Shown here in pieces: positions 22,609-35,000 of a stretch of DNA of 64,000 nucleotides. The stretch covers positions 62,001 to 126,000 of the forward strand of contig NW_020290002.1 in the NCBI RefSeq assembly GCF_003144195.1, given 5' to 3'. The position numbers and the translations under genes are program-made. This DNA is from Ceraceosorus guamensis (Eukaryota; Basidiomycota; Exobasidiomycetes; Ceraceosorales; Ceraceosoraceae). Numbering within the stretch: the first letter of the stretch is position 1; every line of letters starts with the position of its first letter. The notes beneath the pieces are model-generated. The model was not told where the DNA came from, searched no databases, and saw only the letters and a program-made list of their open reading frames with translations.

Positions 22609-23361
22609 ATGCGATCGCTGATACGGGCCACACAGGCGCTTAGCCTTGGCAACGCTTCCAGTCGCTGCTCCTTTACCGCTCGAGCGAGCGTCTCGGCCAC
22701 CGCGAAGCGTCACATCACCTCGAGCGCTGCCAAGTGCGCCGACAGCCAATTTCAACCTTCTTCCGGTCCATCCTCTTCCTCTCCCTCCTTCTCCGCCTCT
22801 TCCTCTCCATCAGGTGCACCCGCACCCGCCCCTCAATCTGCAGCAGACAAATCCAAAGGCCAATGGGATGCAGTGCTGGATACTTTTAGTCCAGATATCC
22901 GCGGTAATTATCTAGGCTCGGCGCCCAAATTGGACGAGAGGGAAGCGCAAGAGGATGCTTGGATGACGCAGCGCGTGTACGGCAATACCCGTCTAGCTTC
23001 ACCCACGACCATCGGACGAACAGTGACGGGTCAAGAGGACATCTCTGTAGCAATGAACATGCTCAAAGGCATTTTGAATCGGAATTCCGTCAGACAACAA
23101 GTGTTTGCGGGAATGAGGTACGAGAAACCGTCAAAGAAGAGGAGAAGGTTGAGAAGCCTTAGGCATAGGCGGAGATTCAAGGATTTGGTCAGGAAAAAGG
23201 TCCAGCTGGTGAGTCATCGCAAAGCAGAGGCAGGGAATTGAAGGGCTGCGAGACGAGAGGCTCCAACGACTGCGGTCCACCTGTAGTTGGCTGACTCGCG
23301 TACCTCACTGCACATCATTACGATTTGACAGGCCATGCAAATCAAAGCTACAGGCGCTTAG
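22609..23361 (+). CDS. MRP21: Mitochondrial ribosomal protein bS21m (MRP21)
   Basis: Small-subunit mitoribosomal protein. Exons 22609-23208 and 23332-23361 give 209 residues from the ATG at 22609, whose N-terminus (MRSLIRATQALSLGNASSRC) is an Arg/Ser-rich, acid-free presequence. An in-frame ATG at 22405 would add 68 residues with many His and no presequence character, so the downstream start is preferred. A Ser/Pro/Ala-rich linker precedes the C-terminal bS21 domain: MLKGILNRNSVRQQVFAGMR, KKRRRLRSLRHRRRFKDLVR, KKVQL and, after the 123-nt intron, AMQIKATGA. The last exon is only 30 nt and completes the expected family ending. Short bacterial S21 is about 70 residues; the long N-terminal extension is common in fungal forms. 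Confidence 0.87.
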
Positions 23362-24034
23362 GAGTCCGCCACCAAGTACCCCAAGGCTCATGGTCATCTG
23401 CATCCCAGAGGTGCCAGTGAGGACATGAATGATGCGGCACGAGGGGCTGGCGCAGAGCACACCGTCTTTGTTGGTGGTCACCTCAACAGCCCTCGGATTC
23501 CATGCCGTTTTGCACTCCTCATGCCGACGTCCCTCCTACCACAACGTCTCATAAAAGCAGTCTGAGCATGCTCCTGTGACTGATATGCTTGCTCGCTCGC
23601 ACAAATGCAAAGAGCACACGAGTCATCGAATCGTATTGTCCAGCAGCGGGCCGGGGCAGGTGAGGGAAAAGTGTCAGGGAAGCACGAGAGGTGAGGGTGA
23701 ATGTGGATGTGGAAAGGGGAGGAGACAGGCGTGTTTCCTTGTTGTCAGATGCACACGGCGGCGGCGCCTCGAGGTCGCGTCTGTGTTTACCTGGCCTAAT
23801 CACCCTTGAACGCCGAGCGGAGCCTCGAGCTTGCAGAAAGATAGGCAAAGCGCTTCTTGCTGATGGAAGTGGCAAGTCTAGAAGGGGGTGGTGACGCAGG
23901 AGAAGAGAAGCTGTGCGCTTGGACCAAGCAATGCCTGAGCCTGCGAGCTGGCAGTAATCGAGAGTGGATGGTTTGAAGAGCTTCTTCGTTGCGAGAAATG
24001 TATGTCCAAATTTACTGTACTGTCCCAAGGTGTT
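23362..24034. other. Convergent gap between bS21m and ROT1
   Basis: A 673-bp region holding both 3' UTRs. Open frames on both strands, including one of 159 codons on the minus strand running into the ROT1 3' end, show no family motif. Confidence 0.55.
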
Positions 24035-25055
24035 CTACATGATCACCTCCTGGTAAAGTTGCTGCGTTGGCAACATGTTGGGTGGTCTTCGCACCAACCA
24101 CATGATGGGCTGCAAGGGCGGGCAAGTCAAGCCCATGCGTGTAAGCCATCTACTGTGTTTGCAGCCCTCGCACCCAGTACTCACCTTTGGAGCACCAGCC
24201 TCCCCGCCACCACCATCGTTGAACATCTTCATACCGTACGCTGTCTGTCCTTCTGGCAAAAAGCCTGGCTTCGGATCCAAGTAATTGTACCACTGAGGGA
24301 TCAATTCGAATCTGCGCACGGAACGCGCCGTAGGCGTGAGTGCTCGAGCGAGCACAGTCGATGGATGAAAGCCGCGCAGCACTCACTGCTTATACTGGTA
24401 CTGCGCCACGCTCGTGCCTGCACAAGGATCCATTACTTGCACGTAGCCATCTGGAGCGAAAGGAGTCAGGCTGATGGAACCGTTCGGGTTGAACGTGTAA
24501 GATCCATGTTGCCAGGTCAGCGCTGCCCTGAAGCACCTGTTGTTCGCAGCTGTGGGTTGAGAAGAAGTCACACAATGTGTATGAGTTACAGCCAGACTCA
24601 GATGCGCTTCGAACTTCGGTACGCACAATTGGACGTGTAGGTGTAGGTGCTTGTCTCGAAGAAGCCATCATTTGTGAAGGAGTAGGCAATTCCCGACGTC
24701 CTGGGCACTGTGAACTTTTTCGCGATCGGATTGAAGAATTCCTATGTGCGGCAGAGGTACAGGAGTTGGGGGTGTCAGCAAGCCGAAAGGATGGTTGCGA
24801 CCGAGTGCACATGCTCGTAGCCTCGTGGCCTCGTAGCGATGGTCACTACGCGTGCATACAAGCCCGCCAGACTTCCCCCGAAGCGCTACCGTCGTCATGC
24901 CATGTGACGAGACTCACCAATCCAGTGAGGACATTTCCAGATCCGCTAGCCCAAGTTCCCGCAAGGCTCGTCACATTCTGAAACTGCGCAGACGAGGGCT
25001 GGGCCGAAAGCACCACCGCCGCGAGACAAGCGAGCACGATAGCAGACCAGCTCAT
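24035..25055 (-). CDS. ROT1: ROT1-like ER chaperone of cell-wall biogenesis
   Basis: Rot1 is an essential ER protein that assists folding and O-mannosylation of secretory proteins and affects beta-1,6-glucan. Exons 24918-25055, 24627-24741, 24387-24549, 24185-24311 and 24035-24109 give 205 residues. A signal peptide (MSWSAIVLACLAAVVLSAQP) is followed by the family opening SLAGTWASGSGNVLTG, then FFNPIAKKFTVPRTSGIAYS, FTNDGFFE, the Cys-containing block CFRAALTWQHGSYTFNPNGS, ISLTPFAPDG, and the C-terminal signature MWLVRRPPNMLPTQQL. Yeast Rot1 is longer (256 residues) with a C-terminal membrane segment; this one ends soon after the LPTQ motif and lacks a clear anchor. NVT near residue 31 is a possible N-glycosylation site. 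Introns 75-77 nt, the first 176 nt. Confidence 0.89.
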
Positions 25056-27959
25056 GCTTCGGGGGCTCTTGCGCTGGCGCAAAGGTGTTCGTTCGGCCTT
25101 CCTGATGTGATGATGCGATGAGGCGACGTCGGACGCGAGGAGAGTGACCTGCGAGGAGGAAGCGATGGCACCTTGCATCCTAGAGATGCGTCGACTGCGG
25201 ACGACCTTGCCCCTTTAGAAGACCAGCAGAAGGACAGGTGCGAGGCGTTGGACCCAGCTCGTCGGATCGCGTGTGTATGCGAGTGTGATGGTGGCGGGTC
25301 AAGGACCGAGGCGCACCGATTGTTGGCGCGAAGCACTGTAGTGCGAAAGGCAAGAGGTCTGGCGTTTAGCGATCTGCGCCGGTTTGACAATGTGAGTGTT
25401 GGGAAGATGCGCGTGGATTGGGAGAGGGATGATTGAGGTCAAGGTTCGTACTGATGGTGAAGATGGGCAAAGAAGCGCGTAGTCGGGCAGATGAATGCAT
25501 CCGTGCAAACAAAGATGGAAACATCGTCATGCCATTTCCTGCCGGTATAGGCTCGGTACGCACAGCTGCTGCTGCTGCTCATGCTGCTGCTGCTCATGCT
25601 GAATGCGGTGCGATGCTCCTCAACAGCATCGCGCGGCGGGCGGCGGCGGCAGGATCTCGCAGCAACCGCGTGCGCCGTACCGCACGCCATGATCCTCGAT
25701 CGCCTATATGTATGCTGCATGGGCGCCCGCGCCCGAGGCAGCGCCCCCGTGTGTGCACCGTATATACTTGCTGCTTCGCGCGCGCGCCCGTACATCGCAG
25801 CTGTCGCACGGCGAGCGCTACTCAAGACTCACGACTGCAGGTATATACGCGGTATACATACCCGCTTCATCGCAGTCCCTCTGCTGCTTCGTCCGCCAAG
25901 CACTCATGACTCGTCCTCATACGCATGCTCGACATTCACGAGTGTGTCCAATCTCAGACCGCCCAATCCACCCCCCCCCCCCATCTGTGGGGCAGCTATC
26001 AGCGCCTCCCTGACATGAGCTTGCGCCGCGGTTCAAAGGCTCGCTCAAGTCAGCCCCGCTGATGCTCACCATTGAGCGAGACCCAAAAATAGCCAGCCAT
26101 GCAGTCACTGGCGCGCGCCCAACGAGTGCATGTTTCGCACCTCGTCGGCTCCTGTAAGATGTTGAGTGAGGCCATGGCTGTGTATACAGAGTACTAATGA
26201 GGTCCCAGCATATGATGCAGCCTAGCTCTACAATCAGCGAAAAGTGTTGCAGCAAAAGGCCAAGCAAGACCAGTCAACCCCATGCATGCAGCATCAGCAG
26301 GACGAGAATGAGGCGAAAGTCGTGTGAAGCTATAGGGGGCAAGCAACGGCTTCTTGCGGCTTGGCTCGTTGCATATGTGGGATTTGGCCAGTCTTGCTCC
26401 CGCGCTTCACACTCAAGCTCGGCCCTTGGCAGCACAAAGGTGCATCCATTCACCAAATCTGCCGCCTGTACAGCAGTACCGTGGGTGGGCCCAGCAGGCG
26501 GTTGGACCGATAAAGCCACAAGAGGAGCGGTGAACAGGTGTAGCGGTACATCCACCGCCACTTGTCGTGTGCATAGCGAGCACTTCGAGCGCTCCACGCA
26601 GACTCAGCAATGGCCTTTCTCTACACATGGGCCTCCTTTTGATTTTGAATGGACACGCACATCATTCACGATTGGCGAATGACCAGTTGCCATCCCAAAC
26701 GAATCGCGGATCGTGCATGCATGCGCTGCCTTCTTGGAGAGTTCTTGAGCATCACGCAGCGGAGGTAGGCACGCAGCGCTTGATTCTCGTCAAAACCTGC
26801 TGCTGCTGAGCGTGGATGTGCGGCGGAGGAGCTTTGCATGTGAGCCAAGAAGGAGACCCTGAAAGGTGCCCCGCGTACCCATGCATTCACACATTCACAT
26901 TTCACGATTCATTCATCATGCATCTGCTCATTTGATTGCATTCACTCGCTCCGCGTCGCTATTGTGCATGCAACCGTGACAGAGTCACCGATCTAGCTCC
27001 CCGTCGGACTTGACTCCTTCATCCATCACCCCGCCTTGGCCGGCCCATCGCGACCTGCCTCGACATTTGCAGACTGCTCTGCTTGCTCGAATACGCGGTG
27101 CTGAATCAAATTGACCGTAGTCAGCAGAGTCGCCATCGTGAGATTCGTGACTCTGACTGCTGCGGTCAGCCTGCTGCTGCCATGCGCTTCTGCGCTGCGC
27201 CGCCACAGCCGCGCTGCGCTGCGCCGCGCCCCTTGACGCGGACGAGTGTGCGCGCGCCAAGGACCAAGCAATCTTGGCACCCCATGCAGATAGTTCGAAT
27301 CTCGTGTCTCATCGTCGCAAAGTGTATAGTCGAGGAACGCGCTGACCGGTCAAAGGCAGAGCGCAATTAAGAACGCGCCGTCGCCAGGACATGCCAAGAA
27401 TTTTGCTTCTTAGTTGCACCTCTGCAACGAGCCTTGCTTGCTTCCTGCTGAGATGCCAGCGAGCAAGCCCCCACCGCGCTCAGCTCAGGAACCCCGCAAA
27501 GCTTTCGCAGCTTCAGAAATGAGATTCGGGGACGCGCGAACGATCGGCGCATTTCGCGTCAGCCGACATCGTGGTCGTCAAATACGCAAATGATATTCCG
27601 AATCGTCTCGATCGAAGTCGGACTCGACAACGCTTGTCGAGACTAGACGTGCTTTGTGTCTGCAGACGTACAGCAATACCTAGTAGCAACACACCATGCT
27701 GTGTGGACTCGTACGGATTCCTGGTTCTGTGCCTAGAGCGACCATCCGCTCCGCTAGACTCTAGAGCCCCTACAATGCGTGTCGGTCAACTTCCTGTGCC
27801 CGCTTGCAAATGTGGTAGCGCCGACAATCTTGTGTGGGACGAGTTCCCTGTAGATGTTGGGTTGCGAGCGGTTGCAGCCACATAGAGGGAGATCGAGCTC
27901 ACGATGTCCCACATCAGCCAATCGTTTGAAGAATGACCATGCAGACCTAGCTGAGCTGT
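25056..27959. other. Large intergenic region, no supported gene
   Basis: About 2.9 kb. Contains CTGCTGCTGCTGCTCATG words (25567-25605), repeated GTATATAC / GGTATACATAC elements (25760-25862), a poly-C run near 25970-25982 and CATTCACATTTCACGATTC words (26885-26915). Several open frames of 100-160 codons overlap without motifs or splice pattern. The first ~150 bp should carry the ROT1 promoter. Confidence 0.5.
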
Positions 27960-29056
27960 CTACACGTAATCCTTGCTCAAGTCCACACCTTCCAAATGAG
28001 TGTTTTGCACCTTGACTTTCCGACCAGAGAACCCTCCTCTTCCGCGCCCACGACCTCTGCCTCTTCCTCGCGCAGCTTGTGGATTTGGATTGCTGCTCTC
28101 GTCGGACTTTGCCATCTGAAGCCCCTCTGCGGTGGAAGGAGAAGCACGACGCAGGTGAGCTTGTAGGGCCTTGTGTTCAATAGTAGAGGGTCTCTCCTTA
28201 CCTGCAGCCAAGGCTTTGGGCAGATCGACAGCGTCGGGAACTTTCTGGGCATGCCAGAGCTCCTTGAATTCTATCGAGAGATGAAGGGATGAAAGGCATT
28301 GTGAGGCGTGTCAGGAGCTTCAAAAGGGCGTACCACAGCGCTTCCAACTGACCGTCGTCTACCGGCTTTGAATCTGAGCCTCTGATCTCGTTCCAGTACA
28401 CGTGTCGAATCAGGCCGTCCTTGAGCCCACGAAGCACCAGCACCTTGCGCTCTTCCCTTGGCTCGTGCTTTGTAAAATCTTCGACAGCATCTCTGGCATG
28501 ATCGTATGACTCGCGAAGCTCCGAGATCTTCATGCCCGCAGACAGTCCTCCTGGAGCCGAGGCTTTGGATCTCTGCTCCAATAGATGCAATAGATCGTTT
28601 GGACTTCGCAGGTCAAAGTCGGGCTCAAGGTGCGGGAGCGTTGGGGTAGGTGTGTCAGATGCAACGCCTTGGCAGACCGTGTACCCATCCCACGTGTACT
28701 ATTGCAATCACCTTGTAGCTATAGCTCCCGCTCTTCTCATTCCAAGTCACCCTCTCATGCTCCTTGAACCTCTGCAGCAGGCTTTGATCCCTCAACAGCG
28801 CCTCGAGTCCATGCCGAATGGCAAAGTCATCCAGAGAGACGGGCGACTTTTCCGATTTGAGCGCATCCACAGCCAAAGCGAGCCTTGCCGAGTCGTGCGT
28901 TCCAGATCCTGTCAGGCTCGGCTGCGAGTAGATTTGACCCGGAGGCAAGGAGGAGGTGCTGCTCTTTTGCTTGCGACTGGAAGTTGCAAGGCTCCAGGAT
29001 TAGCGCGATGGGTCACAACATTTGAAGTGGCTTGGGTGTGTGCGCACGTACCTCAT
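27960..29056 (-). CDS. TFA2: Transcription initiation factor IIE subunit beta
   Basis: TFIIE beta binds TFIIE alpha and the open promoter in the RNA polymerase II pre-initiation complex. Exons 29052-29056 (only ATGAG), 28712-28976, 28353-28623, 28202-28270 and 27960-28126 sum to 258 residues. Two winged-helix domains are visible: about residues 25-90 (SLDDFAIRHGLEALLRDQSL, then ERVTWNEKSGSYSYK) and 90-170 (DFDLRSPNDLLHLLEQRSKA, GGLSAGMKISELRESYDHAR, EERKVLVLRGLKDGLIRHVY, WNE). FKELWHAQKVPDAVDLPKAL is the conserved linker. The C-terminus is a basic GRGRGRGRG tail. The 5-nt first coding exon is inferred because ATGAG plus a GTACGT donor is the nearest in-phase start; the intron before exon 3 ends in GAG rather than CAG. 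Confidence 0.88.
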
Positions 29057-29381
29057 GCTTTGACTGTGATCGCTAGCTATGCTTGAGACAGTAGCGCTGG
29101 CTTTTCCCGCTCCTGCGAGCCTCAAGACGCTCTGTCACCAGCTACGTACCGATGCTGCGATCTAGCGGGAGGTGGCAGGCGCAGTGACAGCACCTGTCTG
29201 GAGTCCCGACAAGCCTGACCTGACTTTCGCCGATCAGCGAGGTTGAGGAAGACGCGGCGGAGGGGATTGAAGATTGCAACAAATGGCCACGCCACAGCTC
29301 TTCGACTTTCGGGTGGATGAAGACGATCTCTGCTTGTTTGAGAGCGAGAAGCCGAGGTGATCTGCGTGGAGCGTCCACACA

Positions 29382-29490
29382 CAATCAAAATTGAGGATTC
29401 TGAATTTGAATGCGGATATCCAACGGGAAGAGATCTTGCATTCAAAATTCACATTCACAATTCATCAAGATTCAAGATTGTGTGTGATTT
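29382..29490. repeat. Cluster of ATTCAAAATTCACATTCACAA-type words upstream of TFA2
   Basis: Short A/T-rich words (AATCAAAATTGAGGATTC, TTCAAAATTCACATTC, ATTCATCAAGATTCAAGATT) in about 110 bp, clearly more AT-rich than the flanks. Same vocabulary as at 1602-1723 and 14391-14446, with AAG replacing CGTG in several copies. Confidence 0.65.
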
Positions 29491-29660
29491 AAATCGATGG
29501 TGCATGCAAGAACCAGCAGCAGCATCAGCTAGGTCGAGGGTCACGAGACGAGCTCCGTTTTTGGAAGGAGGTCCGTGCGGCGCGCGTGCACGCGCTCTTC
29601 ACGACCGACATACGGTGTGCCTGGATGGATGGTTGCATATATATGGTGCGTGCCGGCTAG

Positions 29661-29681
29661 CTGCTGCTGCTGCTGCTGCTG
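29661..29681 (+). repeat. (CTG)7 microsatellite
   Basis: Seven CTG units in intergenic DNA, just after a CATATATATGG word. Confidence 0.85.
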
Positions 29682-30994
29682 ACTCTTGCTGAGAGTCTGG
29701 TGATGAGTGTTGTGAATGTGAGTGCCTGCTGATGTGTGTATAGGCACCAAATCTTGAGCTCGCTCAAGGCTCGCAGACGTGCACGGTGAGTGGATCGTGC
29801 AAGCTTACTCGATCGAGATGACCCACCCAATCCACAAATTGAACATTTTTTGATGCAGAGTCGGTCTGCTCTTGCTTGACGGGGGTCGCCGCGAGCCGCC
29901 AGCTGATGAATCAATTGCGAATCAATAGGCAAGCACTGGGGCATGCTGGCGAGACGTCGGCTCAGCCCTCACGCGAAGAGAGCAATTCAGGAAGCACGAT
30001 CGAGTGCCGAGAGCGTGCATACTCTCCGTGAACATTCATCAGCCATGTGTCAAGACAGAAGAGATGTTGTCATCCACCATCCGTCTGGTTCGTGTGCTTC
30101 AGAATTGATCCCCCCCCCAGACTCGATCACGATTCAGGCTCGGAACTTCCTGCTGGCAGAAAAGAAAAGGGGGTTGTGTTGCATGAGAATATCGCGCGGG
30201 CCCAATTAAGCAGCATTCGTTTGACAAGCTCCTCCTCCTCCGTGCAGCGGGCGTCGACACTCGTGAATTGGTGCTGTGTTGCAGTCACGATGGAAGGGTG
30301 CAGCGGTTGGATCGCGGCTTATGGTGTGAATGTGACCACATCGACATAACTCTTTGCGTGAAGGTCAAGCGCGGATCGAGATTGTCGTGGGTGAAGTCAG
30401 CAGCAGCATGCAGTGACCACAGAGGTACCGTATAACTCACAATCAAAATCTGTCTATGCGCATACATGCGAAGGGTTCTGTATAGCCGCCCACAGCGCGC
30501 AGTAGGACTCGTGATGGCCAATCTTTTTCAATGCGCGAGACCGCGTGTTTCACAAACTCGCCGATCGTGATCAGAATCTTGAATAGCCATCCATATCCTT
30601 CGGCTACAGATCACCATCAGTCACGAGTGCGAGCGGAGCCTCGACGGCGCGGATGAAGCTACCATGGCTGTTCGTTGTATTATCATTATTGCGAGCTTGT
30701 GACGGGCCCAAGCCTTGCTGCAAACGTGAATTTGAAACAACAATCAGAAATTTGAATCGTAAAGGGCATGCATGAGCAGTTCAACTCAATACAAAGAGGC
30801 GATGAGGTGACGCGCCGCCACTCAAACTTGAATTCAAGATTCAAATTGCAGCCCTACATCACCTCCATAGCATACATGCGCACAGTCTGAATGTCGAGTG
30901 GTGAGTGCGTTACATGCGGGTGCGCTAGTCACGAGTCAAGGTCAGCACAGTAGAAGGAGAGGCGTAGCGTCCACCCTGACCGCATACAGCAGCC

Positions 30995-31100
30995 GTGACT
31001 CGTGAGTCCTGAGTCAGAGGCATGAGTCAAGAGTACGATCGAGAGTCTCGAGTACGAGTACAAGGTGTACGGGTACGGGAATGTGAATGTGAATGCACAT
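30995..31100. repeat. GAGTC/GAGTAC word cluster
   Basis: GTGACTCGTGAGTCCTGAGTC, GCATGAGTCAAGAGTACG, GAGTCTCGAGTACGAGTAC and GTGTACGGGTACGGG in about 105 bp; degenerate and partly palindromic. Confidence 0.65.
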
Positions 31101-32095
31101 ACATGCATGCACGCGATCCAAGACTCACGAGTTGCTGCAGCTCAAAGGAAGGCCGGCTTGCTCGAGGTCGTGGCGACGAGGGCCTTGATCGCTCCCGCTT
31201 GATGCTCATCGCTTTGCTCCTTCTACTTATTCTTCCCTCCATACATTCCCCTCCTCCATCTCCGTATCATCGCGCCATCCAAGTCAATCCGATATTGCGA
31301 AATTGGCAATTGCCCTGCAGTCGCTGAGCGGCCGGCGCTCTGAAGGAGGGACTCGACTCCTACCGCCAAGACCCTGATGGTCACGTCTACGCAAATCGCC
31401 GCCGCTATACCTCCAGCCTTCTCCCCGCTCTTCTCGCTCTTCATCACGCAACAATCGCCAGTGGTGCCACCCAAGTCGACTCTCATCATACGTGCCAAGC
31501 CAATAACTCCACTCGCTTTGCTACACGCCACCTATTAGACATCCTGTCGTGCCTCTGCGAAGTTGTCTGTCTGCTCAGTCATAGCCCGCCAGCAGACCAA
31601 AGCAACAAGACAAGCTCTCACCGGTCGCGAGCTTCTGCCGCCCAACCAACACGAGGTTTGGGCACCTGTGGGAAGCTGAGCCAAGCCGCGCTCTTCCGAC
31701 AGCGCACAGGCTTTCAGCGCTTCATAGTCGATCCATGCCCAGTCGAAATACGCGTCTACGTCTCAGCTCATAACACCCAAACGCCCATCCGCTAACTCGA
31801 CATTGGCGGCGCTTCGACTCGACTTACCTGCACCGTGACTTTCTTGAGGAACATATAAGGCTCTCATGGATCGCAAGCTCGGCGTCTGACGCCATCTTTG
31901 TTAGAGGATCGGCACACCTTTTGGGAGTCGTGTGGTGCTGCTGTGACGTGCGAATCCATCACGCAAGCTCTCCCTGCACCATCTCGAGCCCTTGCAATCA
32001 TTTTGACCTTCTCTGTGAGTAGCGCATCAGGGGTCCCATCCTGGCAGATCACCTCTCTGACCACCACCTGCCCAGAAACCCCAGGCGTCCCAGCC

Positions 32096-35000
32096 ATGCT
32101 GCGTTCTGCTCGAGCAACCGCGGCTGCTCGCACTGGTCTAGGAGGCGGCGGAAGCAGTGGTGCGATCGCGACTCTGCTCGGTAACAACAGCAGCAGCAGC
32201 TCAGGCAATGCAGGAAGCGGTGCTGGCGGATCAATGCCGGATGCTCTTGGGGAGTACATGCATCCGAATCTGGGCATTCACCATGCTGCAGCCAGCGGAG
32301 ACGTGGGATCGGTCAAGTTCGCCCTGGACAACGGACAACCTCATTCGAGCATGCTCAATGGCATTCTGCCTTTGCACGCGGCTTGCTCGGGGGGGAATGA
32401 GCACGTTGTAAGACTCCTACTGGCGTACGGAGCTGACGTGAATGCGCCGCGCGTCAAATCGAAAGGTCAGGAGCTAGGACCTGGCGCTGAAGGCTCTACG
32501 CCTCTGCATTTCGCAGCTGCGAACGGGCATCTCGCCATTGTTCGCCTTCTGCTACAGCACGGCGCTCGACCTGGAGCCCAGGATATGGAGGCTTTCTCTG
32601 CGGACATGCTCGCAGCTGCAAATGGGCATCAAGCCTGCGTCATCATACTCAGAGACTGGCTTTCCAAGCATGGTCCTAATGGGCTGTCTGGTAGTGCAGC
32701 GGCTGGCTCCAGCACTGGTCCTGGGACAGCCGCTGGTGCATCGAGCATCGGCAAGTTCTACAGCCCTCCCGCTTCGAACATGGGGAGCCTGGGCAAGAAC
32801 AGCGCTTCGACCTTGGATTTACGCAGTCAAAGGTCCTTTGATCACTTGACTTCGGCAGCAGCAGGAGTCAAAGCGAGTCTCTTCAATCGAAGGAATCAAG
32901 CATTGCTCAAAATGAACTCGAATCCTAACCTCAAGCAGCTTGCGTTGCACGCGTCGCCTCGCCAACCATCTCCGCCCCCACTACCGACGCAGCAAAGCTC
33001 GCAGCCTTCGCAGTACTGGCCAGCCTCGCCTGGGCGTCCTACTAGTCCTGACGACTTGAGCGACAACGATGATCTCGGCTTTTCCAGCGGCACTACCGCG
33101 CCGCAGCTTCCCCGTGGCTCTCGCGGGCATGACGGGAGCAAGGAGAGCAAACGCCGCCCTTCCTTGCCGTCTTTGTTCGAGAAGGCTGCCCATCCCGCAG
33201 CGTCGATCCGAGCAGCCTTGACATCTTCGACGTCCAACACCGCCTCTTCCTCTCACCCCTCTCAATTTGCCAATCTGTTCTCCTTGGGAGGCAACGATGC
33301 TATTGAGGAGCTAGCAGATCGGCATGGAAGAAGTAACAGTGGTGCAGGAGGCAAAGAGCCACACAATGCGCCTCCTCACAGTCCGCATCGCCTCAATGGT
33401 CGCATGGGAGGGAAAAGAAGTTTGTCCAATATGCTAAGAAAAGCCACCGGGACGGCAGGGACAGACACTCCTTCATCTCAAGCTGCTTGGAGGTCTCAAC
33501 CGCGATCGGACGATGCTGGATTCGCCACTTCGGTCTCAGGAGAGTCCATGAGTCGGCTAGCCTCGCAAAGCAGCTTCTCCTCTCTGGATCGAGAGGTAAG
33601 ACTCAGTTCAGCACCGGCTGGTCAGGCTTCCTTCGGAATGGGACAAAGCAATGGAGGGGTCCAGAGCGGGGTGCACGCACCGACTACCACCCATTCGCCT
33701 GCGGCGCTGGGGCGCTCGTCGCCCATCGCTCAGTATCCCGCGCAGCGGCAGCATCAGGATATGCCTCCGCCTGTCACGTCTCGTCAGAGCACGGACGCTT
33801 TGCGTGGACGGTCAGGGTCGAATAGCAGCCCGTACAGACCAGCGATATCATCGCCATTCGCAGACGCCACTGGGAACGCGGCTACTTCTGGTCGCGCTGG
33901 GCAATCGGGTAAGGTCGTGCCTGCTGCACACGACTACAGGCCGAGGAAGAGCTCGAATCTGTCCGCTACGACTTCCCCTCTTGGGCGTCGGGCACCTCTT
34001 GAAACAGATGCTGCGACAGGCACACCAGGCTGGGACAAAGAAAGCGTGGAACCGCATGATCAGACGCAGTCAGAGCATTTGGCGCGGCGACCACGATCTC
34101 ACAGTGCTGTGACTGCAGCTCAGGCGCCGATGCTCACTTCTCAAGCCCCTCTCGTCGTCGAAGCTGCGGGAAACCCATCGCTGTCGCCACGCACAAGGCT
34201 TCTCGAGCTTGAACAGGCTTCTCCAAGCGCCCGAGAGAGCGTGGACGACGCGCTTTTCGAGGATGCGCAAGAGTTTCTGGGCGATGTACCAGTGCCAGCT
34301 GCTGACGATGAGGCTGGCGAGCAGCATGACAAGCATCGCCTCCCAGATCGTCTACGATCGGCGACCGCATCGCGAAGTCCCAACGCCGGGCGGCCTGTCC
34401 CACTTCACGCATCCTCCTCCTCAGATGATCAATGTCCCAGCAGCCGGCAGCACTCCTCAAGCTCCAAAAGCTCGTCGGGAAATCGACCCCAGGCATCAAA
34501 CGGGTCTAGTCCTCACGTCAGCAGCGGCGGTCCAACGCAGCCGCAGCTCCCACAGCTGCCTCGGTACGGAAGCTCGAGCTCCCTCTCAGCTGCCAGCTCC
34601 AGCTCAGCTTCGGGCTCTTACGCCGTTGCCGCGCCTGCCATCCCTTCTGGAACTCAAAGCGTAGGCGCCACGCAGCTAGATTCCATGCGCCTTTCTCCAC
34701 ATGACTCACCCCGGCGTCTTGTGGGAAGCGCTATCTCTGAGGGAACTGGGCTCGGTCTTTCCGCATCGTCTCCAGCTCCCACACGCGGATTGAGATCTGC
34801 CTCGAACGCTGGCAGCGTGGCGAGTCGTGCCTCCTCCTCCTCCCTGCGTTCGGCAGCCTCTCCACTCAGCGCCGCGGACCAGGCTCAAGCGATTCTCAGA
34901 CAAGCTGATCAGCTGGGCAGCGACGGCAAGACACCCAAAGACGACGAGTCAGGAGTAAGCCTCTCGCAGATGCTAGCTGCCTACGGCGCTGCTTTGGCGC

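Larger units (their letters stand above)
29057..32095. other. Large intergenic region, no supported gene
   Basis: About 3 kb between TFA2 and the ankyrin gene, divergently oriented, so both promoters are inside. Contains word clusters (29382-29490, 30995-31100), a (CTG)7 tract (29661-29681) and a TTGAATTCAAGATTCAAATT stretch near 30826. An open frame at 29142-29384 (-), with LALKQAEIVFIHPKVEELWR, looks somewhat coding-like but has no partner exons. The ankyrin frame stays open upstream of its first ATG, to 31898. Confidence 0.5.

Noticed and set aside
26197-26682. 161-codon plus-strand open frame and an overlapping antisense frame
   Set aside because: Both are equally open, without motif or start context.
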